Source: Toxotes chatareus (Eukaryota > Chordata > Actinopteri > Toxotidae). From it: 64,000 bases of DNA. Position 1 is the first letter of the stretch. Every line of letters begins with the position of its first letter. Where the stretch lies: NCBI GenBank assembly GCA_016801885.1, contig CM028889.1, forward strand, positions 13,021,001-13,085,000, given 5' to 3'. The notes under the pieces are model-generated. The model worked only from the letters and a program-made list of their open reading frames with translations, had not been told where the DNA came from and ran no database searches. A program made the position numbers and the translations under genes. Shown one piece after another: positions 10,736 through 24,643 of this stretch.

Positions 10736-13700
10736 TTTATTCCCCTCCCTCCCAACATTTAAAAATAGCATTTACTAAACATAAGCAGACAAGACTGTGC
10801 ATAGCTGCACTTCTGTTCAACATTTTTATACCTTGACACCATAAATAAAAATCTATAAACATTGGTTAAGTAAAAATCTGGTCTCAAGATCCATTAAAGA
10901 CACACAAAAATAATAATTGTACAGGTTTTACAAAGTAACTTGCTCTTTCTTCTCCCATTATCATTTACATCCCCGTGAAAAGCTTTTACAGCAAAGAGCC
11001 AACATCCAGATCAAGAGTTTTCTAAAGTCAGAGTTAGCTCTCTGTACAGAAACAAACAACCAACACCGAAAAACAAAATCAGAGGGAACTTTATAAATTA
11101 CAACACGTGTCCTACATGTTGGAATTTGTAAATTTGACATCTTGTCCACCTGCAAACAAAGCCTCCATCCTGCAGTGCATCAGCATCGAAAAGGTTACAC
11201 TCCTGCTTTTGGCAACACGAGGAAAGACAGGAACAACATGAAGAAATTCGAGAGTCTAAAACATGAGCTGTAGCAGCGGAAAATGTGATTAACCACATAT
11301 GGTTCAACTGTGACTCTCTCAATGCACCCTGGGAAAAAAAACTTACATTTTGAGATGCAGATTTCATGTGAATATGACATTCCTAAACTATATAATGATT
11401 TTTGACAGGATGTTGTCAGTGTACAAATGTTATTTTTTCTGTCAAAGTTACAGCAATGTTTTGTGAAGGAGTGCATGATATGTCATGGTTTGATATGGAG
11501 AGGAAATGCATCTGTATTCAAATATCTTACTAACCATTAACTTCGTGTATTTCTAAAAGTATCTGTGACAGTTAAAGGGGACAAATGTCCCTCTTGATAA
11601 TCTACAAAACAGGTCTGTCACGTGCCTGATAACATGCTTCCAAATAACCAGTTTTAGAAAACAATGCAAGAAAAAACATGAATGTGCGTACCTTGACTGA
11701 TAGCTGGTGCTTAGTGTTTTGCAATTTATCCTGAAAAAAAAAATTTTTTTCAGACAGGTATCTTCGTACGATGTATGATAAAAATGAGGGAGACGTTCAA
11801 TAATAAATACATAAATGTTTTTCCGGCAACCTTAACAATGATATCCATTCTTCAACAACTCTTTAGCTACTAAATGCTCCACTCTGTTCTCCAGCCACTC
11901 AGTAAATGTGTCTGCCGTTTGGTGCTGAGATGGTAGTGTGGGTTTATAACAGCCGCCGTTTTAGCTGGAAACCTGCAGGAGCTGATGAGAGCAGTTAGAC
12001 CGAAATACACAGTAAACGTGACTGTAAAACTAAAAATGAGCTCACGGAGGCTTCAAAGCTCTGTGGAGCTAAAAAGTTGGATGGTAATTTTCCGGTTTCA
12101 GCACTTGGAGCAACACTTCCACATGATACAGTAATTTAATTCAGTGTTGATTTAGAAAACGTGGGCTTTGAGGTTTTCATAGCAGTTAAAAAACTGACTG
12201 AAAACATAAATGCTGCCTTTATGAAATCTATCATTTTAACACTGACACTGACATCGTCTCAGATGTTCTGATTCAACTCCTTTGTCATTTCTGAGGCTTT
12301 AATATGTGGTGTTGTATACCACATTGGGATATTTCTGCTTATATGTTTCAAAATAATTCAGTCCAACAGCCTCAAAGTGTACAACAGTTAACACACAACT
12401 ACAGCAGCAGTCTTAACAAAACAAAAAAAAGGAAAAAAAAGTACATTTGGGCAAGGTCGTAATTATTCTTTACACCAGGGCTGTTAAAATTCATTACATA
12501 ACATACAGGTGTTTGTTTTCTAGTCAATCAGTGTAAAACTTTTTAAAACAGGACCTCACATCTGGTTACTAACCCAAAGCCTTGGTGATTTCCGTCCCTG
12601 CTGGAGAAAATCTGAGCAGCTTTGAGTTCTCAAGATCCTACGAACTATGTCAGCGACAAACTATCTCAGCAGTAAGAGCTAGTTTTCTCCACAAATTTAT
12701 AAAGTAAACAAACAATTATTGATAATAATTTCTCTCTGGGAAGCGCAGAGTTCACCAATCCCACAGAGATCCGTGCAAGATCGTTTGGGGATTTTTCTCC
12801 AGACTAAATACTGTGACAGTGTTCTTAAAATGATCAGAGAAGGCAAACATAGTACTCTTAAAAAAAAAGAAAAGAAAAAAAAGCCATGAATAGAATATAA
12901 CTGCACCATCCCCTCGCCCACATTCTCCAGGAACTACAGCTGAAAACAAAACAAGCTCACAGGCTACAAATGGCACTTTTACAAAAATTAAATTAACTTT
13001 GTGCTGCCCCCCCAAAATATACAAAGTCGATTTCAAATGCAGAGAAAGTTAAATCACAAAAAAGAACATAAAAACTTTATATTGCTGCAGTGAGATGCTC
13101 AATGTGCATCAGAGATAACAGAAGCCATCATGCTAGGAGAAAAAGAAGTGACAAATGTTTCCCCAACATGAAATGAAAAGTTCTCCAAGCAGAAATAATT
13201 GATTATCAATAATCCGTTTTGCTGACACTGTAGTTAATAATGATAATCAAGCTTCAGGTCCACCTGAAATTACAGCTGAATCATTAATTGCACAAACCAA
13301 AACTCTGACTTCATGCATGTCTCATTGTAAATCAAGTCTGTCCAGTGGCTGTCTGACACCAATGTTACAGAAATGCTTTAAAGTAAACAGCAGGACTATA
13401 GGGTCACAATTTCGTTGTTTCATGATGTGCAAACGCGACACGGGCCTTTGTTTAAAAAAACAAAACAAAAACATGATAGAGCAGCTTTGATTCAGGCTGA
13501 AAAATCGCCTGACAGAAGAGAAAATCTCACTCTGAGAAGCTTTGCAGGTCAATAAATACAAATAATCACCAAAAAAAAAAAAAAAAGAACTATGCATTGT
13601 TCTGAATCGATTCTTCAAACTATGACAGCAAAATGATTCATTTTAACATCTCTATTGCATTTTGCATTGCTAGACTCCCCTAAGAAAGATGAAACACTAT

Positions 13701-15272
13701 GCATCCTTACAGAGTGCAGCTGTTGTAGTCCATGTTACAGAGATGCTTTGTTTTGGTGAATCTAATCGTAAGCTAACTTATTACATCAATGATGAGTGAT
13801 ATCAAATAACATGTTCTTTGTTTCCTTGGGGAAAAGGACAGACCTGTGGGAGGTCACTGACCGTTCTGAGTAACAGAGCCAGTCTCACTCTTGGTTTTCA
13901 GGAGAACTTGTCTCAATTCAAAGACATCATGTGTGTGTTTTGTGAAGCCAACTTTTCAACTGCGGCATTTCGAAATACTTTCGTCAATAAGTCTGACTGA
14001 AATTTTACTGATTTATGTATGAGTGCCAAGTTTACAAGCATCACGGATTCCCACGGATAGAATGAATTTTCTTTTTCATGTTTAGAATTTGGGCATTTTT
14101 CTTCATCAGGCACTTACGTACTTTTGAATCACCTTGTAAAGTGAGTGCAGATGTTGAGTTGCAGCAGGTAAATTCTCTTTGTGTTAGAATTCTAACATAT
14201 GCTAATTAGCACTAAACACTAAACTGAGACTGACAGGAATGTCGTTATTTTTGTAGGATTTTAGTCGTGAACCAAAGCATTGGACAAAGTACTGAAATTC
14301 TGAACTGATGGTGGCTATATGGATCATCAAAGTCAGTGGGATTCATCCTCTGAGGATCATGAATGTCTGTAGAAAATTTCACAGCAACATAGTTGTTGAG
14401 ACATTTCAGCCTGGACCAAAGTACTAAACAGACTGATATTGCTCCATAGAGCTATCCCTGGCTTAAAACAACTTGTAAAAGGCTGATCAACTTATCATAC
14501 CATCAGACAAAAACTAAAAAAGACTAAAGTTTTTTTTTAGGCGACTGTTGCCTGAAATGTTGCCTGAATAGAGGAACACAATTAGTTCACTGAGGATAAT
14601 TTTAACAATTAGTTTCTCCTCACATCATGACAAACACCTCATGAAGAAAAATGACAACCCTAAACATGAAATGCCTAAAACCAAAAATGTCAAGGCCTTT
14701 GTTGAACCGTGCTTGTTATGAAACGTAACATGACAGGCCTTTGTTTGGGTGCATGTTCACAGTAAATAATTACAGCTGACATCCTTTCCTCTGAAAGTGA
14801 ACAAAACCATCCAAAACATTCTCTGGCTGGCCAGTTGTGAAAACAAAACTCAAACATTTCCAAACAGTGAGGCGCAAATCATTAATCAACTACGTTTCAC
14901 ATGTCCGCGTGCTGTGGCAGATTTCTCTGTCTAGATAACATGGCTTAATCCTACACCAAAATGTCTGAAAATGCATGATAGGAGTTTTGTTTTCTCTCAG
15001 ACCAGCCCATACAGTGAGTAATCAAAGTAATAAATAAACAATGACATAGAGCAAAGCTGTCAGACAGTGAAGTTTAGACAGGGAGGAGCGTGGGAGAGGT
15101 CACGTCACTGGCCCATCACAACCGACTTATTCTTCCTATCAGAACAAACAGCACTTGCCTTCAGTCTTGACTATGAAGTGAGGCGGAGAAGATCCGCTGC
15201 TGGAGGGGCGGGGGGGTGGCTACACACAGTAATGTCTATTACAGCGACCCAGAGCGGGGACAGAGTCCTCCT
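10736..15272 (-). other. slc35e1: Probable long 3' UTR of slc35e1
   Basis: After the slc35e1 stop codon there is no competing gene for 4.5 kb on either strand. A minus-strand AATAAA (TTTATT at 10736-10741) is a candidate end. A near-perfect A/T palindrome lies at 11731-11753. Intermediate poly(A) sites are possible, so the true end is uncertain. Confidence 0.35.
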
Positions 15273-18200
15273 TCACACCACATACTGGTGGTTGCTGTTG
15301 TAGTTTGTCGTGTAAGCCTGTCGGCTGTACTGGAAGTGGTCGACCACCGAGTTGTTCCAGCTCTGCTTCTGCTGCTCTGAGCCGTGAGTGAAAGGCACTG
15401 ACCCGTTGGCCTGGATCTTCTCCAGTGCCGGGTTGTCAAAGGACATCAGGTCCTGCTTTGAGCTCGGCAGCAGCTTCTTCTCTTTGTTAGCGTCGTACTT
15501 GGCCTGTTAGCAGAGGAGAAGGGCAAATGGATTTTAAAATGACTGGCTGTCTTAAAAGTTGGTCCCCTGGCACTGCACTGTGGCCGCCCACTGATCCTAA
15601 ACAGCTTGGGTGGGTCAAAAGCAGAGGATGAATTTCCCCAAGAGAATAAATAATGAGAATTTTCACTTCACTATTGACTTTAAAGTCAATGGCAAGAGTT
15701 GGATAATGCAACTGATATAGAAAGACACTTTATGCAGTTTAGAGTCTAGGAAACACAAAAGCTGGAGTGTAAATGGGGCAAAGTGCTGGTAAAGAAACCG
15801 ATCCAAGTACGGAGCACAATGTCTGTGTTTTTAAGTTTCAAGAAGAATATTTATTATTGATTTTCCATTCAGGAGTTCCATGAACAACCTTCTGGTAAAA
15901 AAAATGCTTGTTAAATAGTGAATTATGTATTTGTTCTGTTTGTCGGTTAGTTTATTTTGCATATTTGTTAATCTGTCTTACCTGACTTGAAGATCTGTCA
16001 TCTCCCTTTTCTATCGAGGACCATGGAAATAACGGTTTTAACTTTATTGTATTTTATCCTAAACTGTTTAATTGTCCATTAGGACCGTGTGATTACAGTC
16101 CCGTGTTTACTGTTGTCAGATAAATCCATCTATGCCAAGAAGACAGCTTTTTTTAATATTTCACCATAAAATAAGGCAGAAGTTACATTTTTTCTATAGA
16201 ACAGTTAACGATAATCATATATATTAATAATATAATAATTCAGGCCAATATTATCTGCTGATATTTTGTCATGTCACATTCATACTGGTACCAAGTATAT
16301 GCTGGCCCATATATGCAGTCTGAAGAGTTTTTATCTAAGGGAATAACAGAGGATTACTACTTCATTTCACGTCCCCAACATTTTCCTGTGACACCCTCCC
16401 TCCATCCAAAGTCATGCTCTTTGTCTCTGCCTGACCTGCTAACACCCACTGGTTGCAGGGGCTCACCTTGTTGTAGAGGAAGACTCCAACTATGGCCGTC
16501 ATCATACCCAAGACATTGGTGAGGGTGACTGGGTTGCGCAGCATTAGGAGTGAGATGCTGATCACCATGATCCTCTTGGTGGCATTGGCGACGGCGTAGC
16601 TGAGAGGGCTGACGAGGTTGAGCACGCTGAAGGCGATGACATTTTGGGCGAAGTTGCAGAAGCCACTGATGAGCAGGAGGACAAAGGTTCCTGTCCATTC
16701 TGAGATATCCGACTGGGAAAAGAAGAAGGAAAAACCCCAAGGACGTAATGTGTTTTGTCAGGTAATATTCATGGATTTGAATTAAGCCAAATGCTGCTGA
16801 ACTCTGACCGTGGTCTTTGAACAACATCCATGCTGGGTTCTGGGATTTTTTTCACTAAACAATTAATTAAAATAATTATTACTCTCGGCCCTAAAACCAG
16901 GTTCTTACTAAGCAAACAAGTCCTGGTAATTATTGTAAGTCTTAATGTTTCTGAGATGTCTATCTCCGTTTTCTGTAAACAACTGTGTCACAAAATTGTG
17001 ACGCTTTGAGTTCACAGTGTGAACCACAGAAGAGGAACTTAGACTTTCGATTATAGGTAATTATTCATAGTATTAATTAATTATTGTATAGCATAAGGCT
17101 AGTAAATTCTGAAATACATTATCAAAAAGCACATTTCATCATACAAAGTGCATGAACATCAGCATTATCAGATTACATTCAAGAGCTGTTACTGCAACTC
17201 ACCAGGTCTCCATTCACAAGAAACACAGAGAGATCCACCAGAACCCAGGTGGGCAGCATGAAGATCACAGCATTAAAGCCCAGGATGTTGAGAAGCCTCA
17301 GGTGGTGGACTCGGGTGTCACGCAACACCTTTAAAAAAAATTAAAAATAACAACATCAGTTAAAAAGAAGGTAGTGGAAATCATTTGCACTAGCACAGGA
17401 GATGTAAAAGTGATATTAAGTCTTGAACCTTTCACTTGTCTACTACACACTTACTGAACAAGATCAAACCAATGTTCAGCCAAATTTTAAACAACGGGAC
17501 TGAACCTGACTTTTCGCACAAAAAGCAAATATTTTGGCTGTAACCACTCCACCTGCCCTCTTAAAACAGAAACAATCCATCCCTGTATTCCTAAAAGGTC
17601 AGTTTTAGTACCAGTAGAGTTTTTATTTTATTATTATTATTATTATTATTAATAATAATTATAAACCTAAGCCTTATTTAACCTATGTTCTCAACATTGT
17701 GATTAAAGTCAGATCACTTTGATGCTGTCAAGAGAACATGATCATTTAATAGTCTTCCAACACTGAGTTTTAAGTTGTCTTAAGGAAGATTTGTAAAAAG
17801 GCTCAATGAAATGCAGCCACCATCTTGTGGCAGAAGACAGTACAGCAGCGACCACCTGAATTCAGCATTTAGAGGTTAGATTCTCCCTCTAGTCCCACCT
17901 TAAGCAGTATCCTTAAAATCAGCTTGTAATACTGAATATGGCAGTAAAAGCTGAGAGTGGTCTAAGAGGTATCTAATATTGGACCGACCTTATTAACAGC
18001 CAGGTCTCATTACTAAATTATCCACTGCCTGAAACCTATGTATATTGTGATTATAGCCATTGTGACAAGCATGTTATACATTACATTATATATACATACA
18101 TTAATATGTCTTCACAAATCTTAGGTCAGTTTTGTAAATATGAACTGTCCACTTGTAAAAGCTATTCAAATAAATGTGTTACACATCAATATAAGGTAAC

Positions 18201-21200
18201 TGATGTGAGTGATTTCTCTGGACTGCAGAAGGACAGCAAACAGAAGAACAAAACATATTGTGGAAACGCATACATTTAGTCTAAACGACAAACAGATTTA
18301 AAATGCACATACATGTACATTTGAAAATCAATCATCTTTTGAAGCCCACTTTTGAGATTGCAGCAAGTTTTCCTCTTGTGAAATCCGGCTGCCGCTCCTG
18401 CTGTTTTCAACACAGAACCACTTCTCTTCTGACTGCATTTTTGTATACACTCAACCCCACAAACCAGGATGTCAGTTTCAAGTGTTTCACATTAAGCCAT
18501 CAAGAAGTAGCATTTTTGCAATTACCCCCTTCCCATCGCCCTCCGCGGTAGAGGGATCATGTGGCACATACCAGCATGAGCATGATTTACCTTTTTGGAG
18601 AAGATGTTCTGCAGGGAGAAGCAGAGCGTGGCAGCCAAAGCACTGATTAATCCTGAAACATCAAAGGACAGCTCAGTCACTGTGGCCAGCAGCACTCCAC
18701 CGATGATGGGGATGAGCGATACGTACACCTGCAACAAGGACCACACAGAGACAGAAGGCACAGTCAGCAAGAAAGAAAGAAAGAAAATTACAAACACTTT
18801 AGCAGCTTATCTAGAGCAGTAGAGAACAAAAAAAATCATTTGCTGCTCCAGGCAATGTTTCCCAGCCTAGAATCCAGGAGTCATTTTAAAATGAAACAAC
18901 TAAGAGAAAAACAGTTGGCAACTATCTTGATTTCAGCTCTAATCAATAACAAACACTCATCACATGCAGACTGCAGATCAAAAAGAGTGAGACTATGAGC
19001 GGCCTGCTTGTCACCTAACATCTGTATGGTGATATCTCAACATCAATAATTTAAAATGAACAGTCACTGATTACTACAACAACATTAACATAATAATTTT
19101 GGATGCTAAGAAAGTGGTAAACAGGGTTTTGGTGTTTCAGTCTGCATTTCAACATCACATTTTAATGACCAAAGGAAAAGTAGAGACCTCAGAGAAACAC
19201 TTCTGCAATAAACTTTACAAAACTGAATTGAAGCACAGCAGGGACACTGTTCATCTCTCCAATGCCAATGTTAAGATGAAACAACAACTACAGTATAAGC
19301 ACAGCTTTAGAGGCTGCAGATGTAGCTGCTAACCCTTCTTTCATGGGGGCAAGCTGAGACTATTGTAACAGCTACAGAGGCATTTATTTGCATTTTGAAA
19401 ATGAGACCTGCCGTAGTTATGAAACCCACTTGTGCACCCACACACACTCCTCCCCTCAACCAACCACTGAGAGTGAAACTGAGAAAACACTGCACTGAGC
19501 ACCTACTACCCAACAGCACCAATTTACTGCCATCAAACGATCAAACTGCCCTCAGTTATATTGTCTAAGCAAATTGTCTCATAGATGTAAAAAGTACAGA
19601 GACGTGAACAATGGTGCAATGGTCTGGTCCTAATGCAAAAAAAACAAGTATTTATTATTTCTGACGTGGCAGGTGTGGACTTTACTGGCTCTACGTCAAA
19701 AGTGTAGACTGGCTCTTTAAACCAGCTGTGTTACTTTTTTTTTTGGTTGATGATTAAACAGCCAGGATGCACTACAAGGCAGCATAGCTATTTAAACATG
19801 ACTCAGGTTGAAAAGTTGACAAGATTTTCTTAAGTCAACCCACCAAACAGGTTGCTATTACCTTCAAGTGCCAGTCTAATTGTCCTTTTAACACTAATAC
19901 ACCACTGGAAAGTGCTGGTGCTCTTTTGTAACCCCCAACATCAAGAGAGGCCTCGTCTATTTCGGAGGAGGCCTAGATTTCTGTCCCATTTCAGGTGTCC
20001 TGAATTATTTTGAAAATTCATCCTGAAGGCTTTCTGTGCTCAAAAGGAAAAAAAAAAATGCATGACAAGGAATATATCTGAGGAGCATACAATTTAGTCA
20101 TGAGTTCTTGTAAGATACACACTGTGTTATTACATACACCTGTATAGTCTAACACAATCTGAGGCAAGTGTTCTGCCATAAAGTCGACTTTTATGACACC
20201 TCTAATGTTCAGTGGTTGTTGACACAGTAATAGAGGTGGTAGTTATTATGTTTTAGCACTTAAGTCTTAGTGGTGGTGTTGTACTGGACTGCATTATACT
20301 AGAGCTGCAACAATTAGCCAATTAAGTGGTTGACTAAAAGAAAATGAATGGGCAACTATTTTGATAAATGATCAATTCAGTGATTTTTCAAGCAAAAACG
20401 TTCAGATGTGAGAATTTACTGGTTTTGTTTGTCATCTATAATGGTAAATATAAGGTACTGAACTGCAGGTCGGACAAAACAGCAAGCTGAAGACATCATT
20501 TCAATTTTAGAAATTGCAAATAGCATTTTTCAGTATTTCTTAACATTTAATAGACTGAACAATTAATTGAGAAAACAATCTGCAGATGAATCAATCATGA
20601 AAACAGTCATTACTTGGAGTGCTACATTATCTGCTTCCCTAATGTCTGTAAATGGGAAGGGTAAAAAACTACACCTCTCAATATTACGCAGTCCAGTATG
20701 AAACCACTGTCATGTATGAACTCAGTAATACACCTATAATCTAATTTACACATTTCTGACAATGTCCATAAAAGACGAACATTTTGAGCTTTGTAAAGAC
20801 AGATGTTATGGTAGGGCTGTTGTACTGGACTGCATTATGTTACAGAAATGTTCCTTATATAGAGACCACCAAGGGTATTTTGTGCAACCTGTGATGTTTC
20901 AAATGAAATAGATTCAAAGTCATTTTTTAACAAAGCTGAGTCAAGTATAATCACTAAACTGCATTATATTATTTTGACAAGGTGTATTTTCAGTCTGTAA
21001 GACGTTCTAAAGTGTTTCATACAACTTAAGGTTTCTCAGCACAGTACAGTGTGGCCTGCTGCTCCTCAAACAGGATATCTACACACTCAGTAACACATTA
21101 TCAACACCTGCATTCCCTGTCTATGGACTCAGCCTGTTTGAGCACTGAGCAGCTGGCTGGAAGATAAACATGATAAGCTGATGTTAGACTCAAGATGTCT

Positions 21201-24200
21201 CCTCATTCACATTTAGCCAGCCTTGACGGTAAAATATTCCACCACCAGGATGGAAAATTAAGTTAGGTCTGTAAGAGAGGGAGATCAAAGTTTGTTACCC
21301 AGTGTTTGGGCTTCCAATCCTGCTTCTTTAAACCCAAGCAAATGCAGACATTGAATCCTGATCTGATTTTTAACATAATGCAGCTGCACAGTCCATATTA
21401 CTGAAGGTAGGACTGCATTTTAGTAAAGCCAATATGATTTAAGAGTTTGACACGTGATTACAACAGCTGTGCATGAAGAAAATACAGTCTACGTCATCAT
21501 CATCATTTATTATTTAAAAGGTTTTCTAAGAAAAAAACTCTAAATATTAATTCCTTCCAGCCCCTCAATTGTGAATATTTGTTGGTTTTCTTAGCTTTCC
21601 ATGATAAATAGTTTTGGATTTTGGAGTAATGGCCCAACTGATCAAGACATCTGAAGATGTCACACTGATGGACATTTGTCATGATTTTGGGAGATTATGC
21701 TTCCTCTAGTTTTCATATAACTCGGCTCTCTGGTCTGGAAATGTTCAACCACCTGCACACTGCAAACACACAACCCCAGTTGGCTTCTAATATAAAAAAG
21801 TGAGTGAATCTGAGGATTTACCAGGTTAATGTGGTCAGCTTGTGGGAAATGAGAGTTAGTTTCCCTCCCTGAACTCCACTTTCCCACTGAGCGTCTGATC
21901 GGCTTCAGGGACAAAAGCCCCTGCAGATGGCTGTAATATGAGATGCAGTACAGGCGCAGTGCTGTGCCACATCACCACTGCTGAGCCTCGAACACTTGAG
22001 AAACAGGCTGAAACAGAGCAGGCCTTGTGCTTGTGTTTGCTGGGCTGAACCTACTCACCTTTGTGGTTTGCTTCTCCCGCATGATAATTCTTGATAACAG
22101 CACAACCCATATTGGCATTGTGGCTTTGACTGGGAAAGAAACAGATACAAAATGTAATAATGTCAGTTTGTTTTTCTTATTTCTTGACATACACGAAGTG
22201 GCAACCAAAAACAGAAAGTAGAGCATAAGAGACTGAAGTTTGGACTACAAAATGCTCCTATGTCAGAGCCAAGTCCACACCTCTGTCAAACACTGAACTT
22301 GAGTCACTCTGATGTTCACACTCTGTTGTGTTGCGCTATTTATTTTCTGACTGACGTACTATTACAGTAGGTTTACTCTGACATGTCATGTCACTAACGC
22401 TGCACCCTGATATTGTATTCAAATGATTGATGCGTATTTTAAGACTTAAGTGTTTTTTTTTTTAAAGCAAGTGGCAAAACCAGATCCAGTGATGTTGAAA
22501 GCTGCCACCCACAATTATCCTTATAACCATTGTGATTTATAGCAGGGCTAGACTGGCAACTGCATTCCAGTTTCAAAACCTGTTCCCCTTCTGATGTAAA
22601 CTCATCTTTAATGACTGAGGCACTTTCCAAATTTACTGAGAATGTACTTTTAAAATGGGCCCAGAGAGCAAGAGGGGTCTTTAAAGTGGTGTAGGGGAGG
22701 TATAAACATTAGAAGGATAATTTTTATTCACATCTTACTATGGTCAGTTGTCACTTTATTCATGTAAAGCAGTCAATTAAGAGCCATAAATCCTTCTTTC
22801 ATGAAGGTTATAATCTTTTCTTGAAATTGTTTGAGTATTGATTCAACCTTATGGTCATTTTGGAGGTGCAAGAAGTGGAGGTGCATTTGTGGTGCACAGA
22901 TATTTTTTTTGAGAGCTCACCACAACCTCCAAAAAAGAACATAAAGCTGAATGAGCCCTGCTATGAAAGTCTTTTTAACAAAAACTGACATTACTGGAAA
23001 ATAACCAAGGACATCAGCACAAGTACTGTCCCATTATAAGGCACTTACTTTGCACTTAAGTATTGCTGTTTTATGCTACTTTGTACTTTTACTCCACTAG
23101 TTTTCTGAGTGAAATATTGTACTTTTCACTCAAGCATTTTTATCTTTAATAAACAGTGGCAGATTAATTTTCTGTGGAGGGACTAATCAATTAATAGAAT
23201 AATTGTTGCAGCTCTATATATTGTGCAGAAATTAGCACTTTTAAGTATATTCTGATACCAATATTTCTGCACTTGTAATATTAAGTAACATTTTTAATAC
23301 ACAATTTTTACTTGTAACAGACTATTTCTACACTACTACTGTATGCTGATGTTGTATTACATGTACATACTGTAGATAACCACTTACTGTATGTATAAGA
23401 GGTAATTTATTACATTACCCTTTTAATATTTATTTCAGCTCTCCTCGCCATGTAGCATTTACATGATAGTCAAATGTGTTTTTTATCTTTTCACTTAAGT
23501 CAATTTACAAATTTTATTTATTGCGTACTTGCTTGTACATAGCAGTCATATATTGATGTATGTGTTGAGCTTTGTTGTCCTTGTTTTTTTTTGCTGTATA
23601 TCTATGTATATCTCCCTGAATATTGCCAGGAGTCAAATTTATTGTATACATAAAAATACTTGGCCAATAAAGATGATTCTGATTGTACTGTTACTTTTAC
23701 TGAAGTAAAAGATTTGAGGACTTTTCATGCCACAGAAAACTTAACACTATAACTTTAATAAAGGATGAGTCTGTTGTAGTCAACTTGCACCTACTGGAGT
23801 GCAACTTATTACAGCTGCAGCTCTCCTGTAAGACGGTGCAGCTAGTTATTGACTTTCGCAGCATGTAACCTAATAACATTTCACGTTTTTTTCGGAGAAA
23901 AGTCAGTTACATGAGGAGCTGATTGTTATCTGGTAGTCTGAGATGAAAGTTAGAGCACAACGCAGAGCAGGTTCAGTGATGGACCCTCCCCCCTAACGCG
24001 CTATATCAGGGTTAATTAAGTTGGCTAGCTAGCTCACAGCAGCCGGTCAGTTACTCATACTGGGAGTTAAAACGAACTAATTTGTAGTTAGGGGACCAGC
24101 AGTGCGTTAATTAGTCTGCCTGTTTACTACCTATACGGCGCCGACATTACCCGGGGCCCCACAAGCGAGTTAACTGCCGGTGTCGTCGAGTTGTCCGGCG

Positions 24201-24643
24201 TTAGCCACGAAGCTAATATCAGCTGACGGCAGACACATCGCTGAGTTACCGCGGCTGACACGCTCCGGGTGGCCTCACATTATCACAAAAAATAACATAA
24301 ATCCGTTGTACTCACCCGTGTGTGCATACGAAACCGGTACCTTCCATATGCTGAAGTGAGCCGACACAGACGCAAAGTATTTTCCGAAAGCTAAAGGCAA
24401 GATGTACCACCGGTAGTACCTGCTCGGTAGTTCTGTTTTGGGGACTCCCCATGCCCGCAACAGCGGCGGTAGGAAGACGACGATAGAAATAATGTGAAAC
24501 AGAGACACGGTGACTGGGTACGGGAATCCGTTCAGGATTATTTTGTTGACGACGTTGCCCCCTGAGCTGACCGTGTACCAGCACACACACAGTATAACTA
24601 TCCGGATCCCTTCCCTGACCTGGGTCCGCTCCACCGCAGCCAT
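15273..24643 (-). CDS. slc35e1: Solute carrier family 35 member E1
   Basis: This is a multi-pass membrane protein of the EamA/triose-phosphate-translocator fold, related to Golgi/ER nucleotide-sugar transporters; its substrate is not well established. Six coding exons read on the minus strand: 24643-24316, 22129-22059, 18728-18591, 17328-17203, 16712-16467 and 15503-15273. All junctions are GT-AG and in phase, giving 379 aa against about 410 in human. Recognisable blocks are NKIILNGFPYPVTVSLFHI in exon 1, KATMPIWVVLLSRIIM in exon 2, GVLLATVTELSFD in exon 3, HHLRLLNILGFNAV in exon 4, NLVSPLSYAVANATKRIMV in exon 5, and a hydrophilic tail ending in QYVV. The start ATG sits in GAAGATGGCTGC, close to the TISU initiator element. 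The neighbour med26 is on the same strand, as in human. Confidence 0.96.
17629..17661. repeat. TTA/ATT microsatellite in slc35e1 intron 3
   Basis: A run of TTA trinucleotides passes into AATAATAATT. It is simple sequence with no further role visible. Confidence 0.8.
20301..20622. repeat. Dispersed repeat with AGAGCTGCAACAATTA end
   Basis: It begins AGAGCTGCAACAATTAGC and later contains TTTGTTTGTCATCTATAATG, GGTCGGACAAAACAGCAAG and AATCTGCAGATGAATCAATC, an order I recognise as a common teleost repeat. It is non-coding and lies in slc35e1 intron 2. Partial relatives are at 23150-23215 and 30645-30860. Confidence 0.65.
23035..23335. repeat. AAGTACTTTTACT-type repeat split by a second repeat
   Basis: The left part carries TTTTATGCTACTTTGTACTT and GAAATATTGTACTTTTCACT. 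The right part carries GCACTTTTAAGTATATTCTG and TTTTTACTTGTAACAG. Between them, 23150-23215 matches the end of the GCTGCAACAATTA family (AATAATTGTTGCAGCTCT). The whole lies in slc35e1 intron 1. Confidence 0.5.
23570..23690 (+). repeat. LINE-like 3' tail
   Basis: The end CCAATAAAGATGATTCTGAT is the usual 3' terminus of a fish non-LTR retrotransposon family of Rex/CR1-like type, 5'-truncated. It lies in slc35e1 intron 1. Confidence 0.5.
24010..24230. promoter_or_regulatory. GCTAGC/TTAGC word cluster in slc35e1 intron 1
   Basis: GGCTAGCTAGCTCAC, GCGTTAATTAG, GCGTTAGCC and GAAGCTAATATC occur within 220 bp just downstream of exon 1, in a GC-richer, CpG-containing stretch. Similar clusters follow the first exons of med26 and smim7. 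A regulatory role is inference. Confidence 0.3.
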
